Source: Pegea sp. RAD2-039
Lineage: Eukaryota; Chordata; Thaliacea; Salpida; Salpidae
Assembly (NCBI GenBank): GCA_034620365.1
Contig: JAQGEQ010000186.1
Span: forward strand, 1,550,001-1,614,000
Length of the DNA stretch: 64,000 nucleotides
Direction of reading: 5' to 3'
The stretch's first letter is position 1. Every line of letters begins with the position of its first letter. The notes beneath the pieces were generated by a model, which was not told the origin of the DNA, made no database searches, and was given only the letters and a program-made list of their open reading frames with translations. A program made the position numbers and the translations under genes. Of the stretch, positions 56,081 through 64,000 are shown piece by piece.

Positions 56081-58726
56081 GGCAGCAATACAATAAAAGG
56101 AATTAAATACAAAATCAACAATTGGTGTAGAAATAATTTAAAAGGTTGGCTTATAAAAATGATATTTTAATCTAATAGAAAGCTCAAAGCATACAAACAA
56201 AAATGAATTTTTAGAATAAGGCTTCCATTAGCTGTTTTATAAATCAAAACCTAATTAATTAGTAAATTTTCATAAGTACAAAACATTGAAAAAAAAGATA
56301 ATAATAATATCACAACTGTTATTTTACTATCTTTGCTTTAAATTTTACTAAAATGGTGAGCATTTTTAAATAATATATTTTCATTAATTTTTATATTTCA
56401 TGAAATAGAATTTTTAGATATTAGAGAGATCGATCCATACGAGCAATATATAAATATTATCAGACTCACTATTCTAAGTTCATTCATAAGCTTTGTTAAA
56501 ATAAGCAGTTTTTAGAATTCATTCTAAAACTATCTTGCATACATTTTTGGTCACATTTCTTTTTCTATCCTTCTTATCAATAAATTTTATGGGTTTTTTT
56601 TATATCAAGTTTTGATTTCTAACTAGATTTTGCCTTTAAATAATCTACTGCAGTACCGCAGTATAACAAACATGCTTATTTTAGGTTCAAGATGGTAATA
56701 ATAATTTCAACTAAAATTATATTTTATTAATACAACCTTCGCCAGAAAAATCTTACATAATTCTAAATGAATAATTCTTACAATTACATAATGGGGAAAA
56801 TCATTTACAGCAATAAAATTGATCATTTAAAATCCATTTCCTTTTCAGTTTGAATTAAATTATATAAAAAATTAAATTTTAGTCTATGTAAGGATAAAAA
56901 CAGTTTACTTTCTTTTTGTGTGGCACTACAAAACTCGTTTTTCTGAGTATGGTTACTACAAGGAATTACAAAAAATAAAAAAAGTTAGAAAAGTATAAAC
57001 AAGAAAAAAAAACAGTATAACAGGTATTAACGATTCGACAGAAATGACTAAACACCTTAAAACATATAGCTATTTACTTGCTTACAATATAAAATTGTAC
57101 CCAGATGGCAAATTAGAGAGCAAGCTATTGTCATGTTTGCGTAAAAATGTTATTACGAAAAAATAAAATTGAAGCTAAAAGACTAAAACTTTATAGTGAT
57201 AATGCAGATAGAAATAAATTTTAAAAGCTTTAAAAACGTGACATTTAAGAATTTTAATGATGCAAAATAACTAATTCATCTTAATTATAACATCTTTAAC
57301 ATAAATCAACTTTGCAAATACTTTCGAGTATTATTTATTTAAGCGTTTAGTATACATTAATGCTAACATCTTTTAAGGCCTTCACAGTTTATGTTACTAA
57401 CTTACAGGCCTGAACTACCTTCATAACGTTTAGGAACACTATTTGTATAAGTTTTGTTTACAAATAGCTCTATTATACTTTTAAAACTTTTTTATTTTTA
57501 GTTTTTAGTTTTTGTTACTAATATGCAGCTTAAAATACTTTTTAAGATTTGAAATTTGATTTTTGTAATGAAAAAAGCTTTCTTATTCAGTTGTCAAAGT
57601 TTTTTCATAGTGTAAAAGATTGGTTTCAATCTAGACTAAACTTAAAACCCCAAAACTGAAAGTTTTTGTAACTTTAATTTTTATAAAGTGTTACTTATCA
57701 AAACTGATTTAATAGATGTTAAGAGTATATAACACATTATATGTTTACTAACCTGATATATTCATATTATTATCAAAAAATAAATAACTTCAACGACTAA
57801 CAATAAAATACATGTAAAATACAAACGACTAAAATGCTCGTTGTTTAGTTTCAACAAAAGGTTTTTTTCTGTGTTTATTCAAGCGTGACTTATCACCTAG
57901 GCTATTTTTATGTTTAGAATTTCTGATTTACACAGTAAGGTTTTTTTATTTCTGAATAAATGCCAAATGTTTCAAGATATTGTTTTGTTGAAAGCTTTTA
58001 GCACAGATATAATTGTTTTTTGAATATGTCATTATTTTAGAGCTTTTAAAAGCTTTTAAAAAACTTTTATTGATTTCTTAAAGCTTTATACAAAGTCATA
58101 AAATTAATCTTTTATTTGCATATAATGACAACAAGTTTAAAATTGTTTGCGGTTTTTTTCTTAAATTGATTCTAAAATTTTTAAGTAATTTTTTAACCTT
58201 AGAATTTTGAATTTGTAAAATCAATCAAAGCATAATACAACAACAAAATTTAAATTCATTATAAATGAAATTATTTTTATAGTTTTTTTTCATAAATTTG
58301 TATTATTTCTTTTTTTAGATTTAATTTATATTGTGATGTTTTAATTCTTTTTTTAAATAAATGTAAGTCTTTTTCATAAAAAGTTGGTGGTATTTTGTAT
58401 AATTTAATATTTCAAATTTTATTTCTGTTGTTTTGTCTTATAATATTTAATTATTTGTTAAAAAGTTTATATGTTTATACAGAGTTTCTTCCATATTTGT
58501 TTATTTTAAGATATCTAATTTTTTATGCTGTTATTATTTGTGTCTTAATCTTCGTTAATTTTATTTCTTAAATTATAATTGTAGTAAAACACTTAACTTT
58601 ATTATTTTAATTATCATCTAATTATTAAAATATTTTTATAATAATACATTTATTTAATTAAAGGTGTTATATGGGTTTATAGTAAAATAAATATTTATTT
58701 ATAAATTGATAAAAATATTTCAAAAA
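56081..58726. other. AT-rich spacer
   Basis: No gene or repeat family seen. Leader and promoter of the dystrotelin-like gene must lie at its right end, but the sequence is too AT-rich to place them. Confidence 0.5.
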
Positions 58727-60838
58727 ATGGAGTCAACTAAAGAAAATTTAAATAATTTTCTTCAAAAAATTAACTCAGAATTATCATCAGTTAAATTTAG
58801 TGTTTATAGAACAGCCTTAAAAGTTTTAAAACTCCAGGAGTTCTTCAGTTTAAATCAAATCAACACTTCCTATGCAATGAGCAAAATATTAGAAAAATCT
58901 TCAGATATTCCAGTTTCATTTGGAGCTCTTAAAACTTCTTTAGAAGATATTTTGAACAATTCAAATTCATTTCAAACAAATAAATTAGAAAAAATTTCTA
59001 AAAGTTTGACAATTTTTATTTTCGAAATTTTTGGTCACAAATCCAACAATACGATTGACCTTCAATCAACAATTCTCCTTCTCGTCCTTTTAAGCGACGA
59101 TGACGTCAAAAAGAAGTTTCAAACAATCTTCAAACTATATTCAAAATCCTCACCATTAATTGACAAATCACAGCTCAATAAGATGTTTTCAGACTCTTCC
59201 AAAATAACTCAAGCAGTCTCAGAGGACCCGGAAAACATTATGTCATCCATTCAGAAGTGTTTTAATGATCAACAGATTGAAATATCAGAACAACAATTCA
59301 TAAACTCGATTACAAAAGAGACACCAAAATGCCTTGCATGGCTACCCACAATGCACCGGTTAAAACATGCAAAATCAACGATTCATGACGTCACATGTGC
59401 TTCGTGTGCGACACGACCAATAATAGGAATGAGATTTCAATGCCTGAAATGTTTGAACTATAATACTTGTCAAGTTTGCTTCTTACTTCAAAAAGTTTCC
59501 TCAAAATCATCTCACAGAATTTCTCATCCTCAGCAAGAGTATTGTTCACCAGCTTGCAGAAAAGATGAAATAAACTCGTTTGCCAGAACCATTAGAAATA
59601 AAGTGACTAAAAGATATAAACAGAAAAATAAAGGCGAGAAAAATCCGTCAACAAACAACCAATCAGCTGTCGAAGATCTTGTTAATGATGAAAATATGAG
59701 ATTGAAATCACTAGTAGCTCGATTAGATCGTGAGAATCAGGTGATGAATAAGACAGTTAGTTTGTTGGAAGCTGCCTCAAAGCAATCTGATGAATTTAAT
59801 TTGGAAGTCTTACATCATAAGTTAGATAACTTAACTGAACATAACAGAAGTTTGGAGAATGAATTGGAAAACTTAAAAAGCGCGATGTTGGTTAGATTGT
59901 CGCCTGGTAAGAATGCTGAACCAGTAGTTGGTTGTTTTGATTCAGTAGATGGTGTTTCTGGTCGTAATAGTCTGAATCGATTAGAAGAGCCGTCTGCAGA
60001 TAGTTTAAACCATTTTCAACCATCTGGTCATCTAAATCAACCGTCTACAACTGGTTACGACCATCAGCAACCACCTGGAGCTGGTTACGACCATCAGCAA
60101 CCACCTGGAGCTGGTTACGACCATCAGCAACCACCTAGAGCTGGTTACGACCATCAGCAACCACCTGGAGCTGGTTACGACCATCAGCAACCACCTGGAG
60201 CTGGTTACGACCATCAGCAACCACCTGGAGATGGTTACGACCATCAGAAACCACCTGGAGCTGGTTACGACCATCAGCAACCACCTGGAGCTGGTTACGA
60301 CCATCAGCAACCACCTGGAGCTGGTTACGACCATCAGCAACCACCTAGAGCTGGTTACAATCATCAGCAACCACTTAGAGCTGGTTACAATCATCAGCAA
60401 CCATCTAACCACTCAGAAGAACCAGTTTTAACCTCTTCTAATTCTTCTGATCAAATCAGAACTTCAAGACAAAAATCGAAATTTAAAAAACAAAGATCTC
60501 AAAACCAAATCCGATCTTCTTCATTAAGACCCTCTAGATCTCAACATCCAAAGACACAAATGAGAAGAACACCTTCTGAATATCATTTAAACCGATCATC
60601 AAAACAACATTTAAAACCATCCAGAAGTCGATCAACTTTTAAACATAAATCCTCAAATGATCTTCTAATCTCAAATGATGAAGATGAATTAGAATGCAAA
60701 TTAGATAATTTTCTAACATCTCTTGATAATCTTGAATCTAATCTTTCAATTGAAGACAAATATTCAAACTCCCTGCGATTAGTCAGTCAAAAATTTATTC
60801 GATTTTTAGATCTTGCATTAGTAGTAACCCAAAATTAA
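58727..60838 (+). CDS. dytn: Dystrotelin-like ZZ-domain protein with decapeptide repeats
   Basis: Intronless, 703 residues; ATG 58727 (MESTKENL) fits the family start better than anything upstream. The first 215 residues match the EF-hand-like dystrophin/dystrobrevin/dystrotelin region (VYRTALKVLKLQEFFSLNQI, WLPTMHRLKHAKS). A ZZ zinc finger follows at about 222-275 (TCASCATRPIIGMRFQCLKC, NYNTCQVCF, SSHRISHPQQEYC), closest to dystrotelin, then FARTIRNKVTKRYKQK. A coiled coil at about 322-390 corresponds to the dystrobrevin-binding region of the family. Residues 443-562 are twelve copies of GYDHQQPPGA. A Ser/Arg/Lys-rich basic tail and an acidic end (NDEDELECKLDNFL) follow. No WW domain or spectrin repeats are present. 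By analogy it is a membrane-associated scaffold. The lack of introns is odd beside its neighbours and may mark a retrocopy that stayed intact. Confidence 0.85.
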   Translation: MESTKENLNNFLQKINSELSSVKFSVYRTALKVLKLQEFFSLNQINTSYAMSKILEKSSDIPVSFGALKTSLEDILNNSNSFQTNKLEKISKSLTIFIFEIFGHKSNNTIDLQSTILLLVLLSDDDVKKKFQTIFKLYSKSSPLIDKSQLNKMFSDSSKITQAVSEDPENIMSSIQKCFNDQQIEISEQQFINSITKETPKCLAWLPTMHRLKHAKSTIHDVTCASCATRPIIGMRFQCLKCLNYNTCQVCFLLQKVSSKSSHRISHPQQEYCSPACRKDEINSFARTIRNKVTKRYKQKNKGEKNPSTNNQSAVEDLVNDENMRLKSLVARLDRENQVMNKTVSLLEAASKQSDEFNLEVLHHKLDNLTEHNRSLENELENLKSAMLVRLSPGKNAEPVVGCFDSVDGVSGRNSLNRLEEPSADSLNHFQPSGHLNQPSTTGYDHQQPPGAGYDHQQPPGAGYDHQQPPRAGYDHQQPPGAGYDHQQPPGAGYDHQQPPGDGYDHQKPPGAGYDHQQPPGAGYDHQQPPGAGYDHQQPPRAGYNHQQPLRAGYNHQQPSNHSEEPVLTSSNSSDQIRTSRQKSKFKKQRSQNQIRSSSLRPSRSQHPKTQMRRTPSEYHLNRSSKQHLKPSRSRSTFKHKSSNDLLISNDEDELECKLDNFLTSLDNLESNLSIEDKYSNSLRLVSQKFIRFLDLALVVTQN
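60053..60412 (+). repeat. 30-bp in-frame tandem repeat, 12 units
   Basis: Unit GGTTACGACCATCAGCAACCACCTGGAGCT (written here as GGTTACGACCATCAGC then AACCACCTGGAGCT) encodes GYDHQQPPGA. Twelve units are present; the central ones are almost identical at DNA level and the last two (GYNHQQPLRA, GYNHQQPSNH) are diverged. Long frames on the opposite strand and in other frames here are by-products of this repeat. Confidence 0.97.
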
Positions 60839-61997
60839 TTTTTTTACTCTTTTTAGATTTACTGTAAATTTGTAGTTTTTTAGAAATTAGTTTTTAGAAG
60901 AATCTGATTTTCAACCAACAAATTTTTATTTACAAACTTGACGAGTTAATGATGACGTCATGATGCCTTTTTAATGTTGACTTTTGGTACTAGTCTTGTG
61001 TTTACATTTGAACTTTTATTTAATTAGAAATTTGTTTGAAGTTATCTCAAAATCACAATTTAATTGTTGCTGAACGCGATTTACTGGTTGCTATGACAAT
61101 TATTTCGAGCAAAGTTACGAAACTGAGCATAAAACCAACAAACTTGGTTGAAATCCTGCGTGTTAAAAAATGTATTTAAAATATCGGTCAAGTTGATTTA
61201 GTGCTTTGATATCTGAACCAATTATCCACCACCAACCACTAAGCAAAGACAACTGGCCAATAAATCTTGTTATACGGTTGTCATGGCAACCAAATATTTT
61301 CAGCTTCGGTAAATTTTATCGAAATATTTTTCGTGAATCAAATTTTTTTTTCAAATAAAATTTTTGAAAATTTCAATAAAAAATATTTTTGAATATTTTG
61401 GTAACTCTTAGCTATTTTTTATGAAAGTTTAAATAGTTTTTATATTTAATTACCTTTAATTAAAACTGTTTCGAATTAATTTTAATTAATTTTTGTTTAA
61501 TAAATTTTTTTTATCAAGATTCAAATTCTTAAAAATTATTCACTAATTACCAATAATTTGAAAATGTTAAGTCTTGTTAAAGAAGATTTAAATATCTTCA
61601 GATTGATTGGAAAACTTGAAAATATTCACAGTTGTGTACTCTCAAATAACTGAACATCAAAACCTGTTTACACGCAAGTAATTATGTCAAAAAATACTTC
61701 AAATAAAAACTTAATTCAAGAACTTTGAACAATTTCAAATTTTTATTAATCGCAAATAAAACTAAATTTCAAAGAAATGATTGAAAAAAATTTAGCTAAC
61801 CAAAGTTAAAAACAAAATTTCCACAAAAATAGTTTCGATGTTTTCAAAACACAAATATTCAGGAGAGACATTATCAGTTTTATAAAAACATTTTAAATCT
61901 CTGTAGACACAACAGAACAAATTTTACACGATCAATAACTGGTATATAGTCTTGTCAAAACCTTAATAAAATAGTTTTTAGCAAAATTAGAGATTAT
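60839..61997. other. Intergenic, convergent 3' ends
   Basis: No gene seen. It contains TGACGTCA at 60953-60960 and the palindrome GTTGTCATGGCAAC at 61277-61290, an X-box-like motif. AT-rich otherwise. Confidence 0.55.
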
Positions 61998-64000
61998 CTA
62001 AGATGCAGACCAACTATTGTATACATACAAGCGGCTCACATGCTTATAGTTTCGTCTCCAAAACTCGAAACAGAATAATAAGCTACAAAAAATACCACAA
62101 AAAGGTAAAATAAAAGCGATTAAGACAATTTGTGAATCAGATTGCTTTGTAGAGATTGCTATACCTTCAAAATAATCACTGATCACATCATAACATGGAT
62201 TAGATCTGTTCTTCCATTTATCAGCATACTCTAAAACTTCGTTTGTTAGTTTTTCAGCATCATTATCACAATGTTGTGGTAGATAAGAACAAGGTTTTCT
62301 CCTGTAATCATCACCATATATTTTAGTATCACTTTGAAGGAGTAGTTTTATTCCTATAAAGTTTTGATCAGATGAAACTCTGACACAGATTTGAAGACAA
62401 GGAAAAACGTTTTGACGTCCTCTGGTCATTGTAGACTTGTAATAACAACTTGTGTTTGTCTTCATTGAAATTTGTAGAGCTAAACAAATTGTAAAACATG
62501 GATTAGGTTTATTTGTAAATAAGTTTTAGCTTTTTTCAAGAATCTATTTTATGATTACTAATTACTAATTGATAGTTTGTTAATATTGTTATTTTCATAT
62601 ATTTACTTGTATAATGTCATTATATACATTTCAAATAATTTTAGTATAAAATCGACTGGTAATCTTAATAATTAGTTAATTTAGTCTATTTTAAGCATTA
62701 CAATAAAGTACTAGTTATTAAAAGTTGAAATATTAATTTCTTATAAAATCATAAAAACAAATTTTTGTTTAATTTTTTTATAATTATTTTTAAAATGGAA
62801 ATATTTTTTGTTTACTACAAACTTCTAAACCAAATAACCAAAGTTTCAACTTAACAAATGAAAGCTGGAAAAACAATTTTTATATAAAGTTAGATAATAA
62901 GTCGATAGAAAGTTTAAATTAGTATAGAGTTAATTAATAACGGAATAATTTAGAAATAAATAAACATATTTTTCACAATTTCAACAAATTGTTAGTTTTC
63001 TATTTATTATTCTATTTACTTTTTTGTGATCAAGTAGACTTAAACATATTTTGTAATTTAACAAATTAAAGTTTGAATTGCTAAATTTTCTTAGAGATTT
63101 ATTCAAATATTACAAACAGTTCTATTTAAAAAACTTGACAAAAATATTTAATTAAATTGGAATAATTTTTTTATAATTGATCTAAAATAGACTTTATCAA
63201 ATATTTCGAATTCAATATTCAAAAATAAAATTTCTAAAAAATGATTTTCTTTACAAGAAAATAATCAGATTGTCACTAGGACATTTCAAAAATAATTAAA
63301 TATTTATGTTTTGATGTACAAAGAAAAATAAATTTTCTTTTATATCTGTCAAAATCATAAGATATTAATATTTCTATAAAATTTTCAATAAAACTGAAAA
63401 AACTTTTCAAAAAGTTTATAAATTAAATGAAGAACTTCATCTTATTGAAATGTAAAGTCTTTAGATAAAATTTACTTGAAATAAAAACCTAAAATTTTAT
63501 TGTCAAAATGTTTTTAAAATGTCAACGAATACAATAAATTCTGCTGAATATTTCATAAGTACAAAGATTTCGTTATTTGAATTTTGATTTATAAATTTAA
63601 ACAACTTATTTTATCTGAAAAACAGTTTTCAATATTTATAAATTTAGAGTCTTGCTGATGACACAAAATGCTTGTTAAAAAGCTCTTAAATTGATTTTTA
63701 AAAGTTTTTAAAGATTAATAATTGATAACTTAATAATAAAATTAGAAATATTTTTCTTGGGTCCTTATTAAATGAAAAAATCGGACGCTATTTAATTTAT
63801 AACTTATAAAATTTACATCAAATAGAATATGACCTTATTAGTTATCTAAATTGAAATGTTTCCATAACTTTTGACTTAGCCTAGATTTTAAAAGTATTTA
63901 GAAAGTTTGAAGATTAGAGTAATTGAAAGATGAAGTCATATTTGTATTAACAAAATAGATAAGAAGATATCAAAATGACCAATGCGACGCTGAGACAGGT
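61998..64000 (-). CDS. BK-channel beta subunit-like protein (KCNMB-like), 5' end cut
   Basis: The last exon, 62479-61998, encodes 160 residues. A Cys-rich loop (TNTSCYYKS, VFPCLQICVRVSS, LLLQSDTKIYGDDYRRKPC, SYLPQHCDN, ADKWKNRSNPCYDV) is followed by one membrane helix (IVLIAFILPFCGIFCSLLFC) and a short basic tail. The spacing of FPC-x-Q-V, LL-x-S, KCSYIP-x-C, W-x-x-YW and PC-Y before TM2 follows vertebrate KCNMB proteins. N-glycosylation sites NTS and NRS lie in the loop. The acceptor needs one preceding base. A candidate TM1 exon at 64000-63952 (TCLSVALVILISSYLF, donor GTTAAT) fits this phase and the two-TM topology, but its donor is weak. KCNMB subunits tune calcium and voltage gating of Slo1 channels. 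TipE-like sodium channel subunits are an alternative with similar topology. Confidence 0.7.
62480..63951. other. Proposed intron of KCNMB-like gene
   Basis: AT-rich 1.47-kb stretch between the two proposed exons. No gene or repeat family seen in it. Confidence 0.4.

Noticed and set aside
60032-60431. Long frames antisense and in other frames across the decapeptide repeat (for example repeated WLLMVVTSSR)
   Set aside because: They arise because a 30-bp repeat keeps every frame open. The plus-strand frame carries the flanking dystrotelin-like domains.
63964-64000. Plus-strand reading of the right edge as a new first exon (MTNATLRQ before GT)
   Set aside because: The minus-strand reading gives a hydrophobic helix in the phase needed by the KCNMB-like exon, which explains more. 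The plus-strand reading cannot be excluded.

Overview
This window comes from an invertebrate animal with a very AT-rich genome. It holds spliced metazoan genes: centriolar POC1, ILF2/NF45, ERH, histone H1, a chondroitin synthase family enzyme, a phospholipid scramblase, a dystrotelin-like ZZ protein, a KCNMB-like channel subunit and a GPCR with LDL-receptor class A repeats. Introns follow GT-AG rules. Many are only 46-58 nt long, while others reach 0.2-2.5 kb. Exons stand out as GC-richer islands in long A/T-rich spacers. I cannot name the species from the sequence alone.

Layout, left to right: POC1 (minus, C-terminus cut by the left edge, about 1-1828); tRNA-Leu(CAG) (minus, 2958-3039); an LDLa-repeat/7TM receptor (minus, about 3938-6981); a long AT-rich spacer; ILF2 (minus, 14309-18635), with a 22-bp tandem repeat abutting its stop codon and a decayed LINE endonuclease fragment in intron 1; an unrecognised five-exon gene (minus, 20240-22186); a spacer with a dispersed SINE-like repeat; ERH (plus, 27232-27593); decayed coding sequence and a class A GPCR pseudogene (plus, about 29940-31823); histone H1 (plus, 34834-35343); a long spacer with another SINE-like copy and one orphan exon; a CHSY/CHPF-type chondroitin synthase (plus, 43865-47752, eight exons); a scramblase (minus, 48613-52947, seven exons); a repeat-rich block (possible solo LTR, SINE-like copy, decayed LINE reverse transcriptase, 54180-56080); an intronless dystrotelin-like gene with twelve decapeptide repeats (plus, 58727-60838); and a KCNMB-like subunit (minus, 61998 to the right edge).

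The genes do not form a pathway. This is an ordinary eukaryotic gene neighbourhood of unrelated housekeeping and membrane or signalling genes. I found no convincing new multi-gene system. The points most worth following are the KCNMB-like subunit, the chondroitin synthase with a lost N-terminal metal motif and a kept C-terminal one, the decapeptide-repeat dystrotelin-like protein, and a strong concentration of the palindrome TGACGTCA in exons.

Multi-exon models were built by hand by joining exons whose phases agree. UTRs and some first exons remain unresolved.
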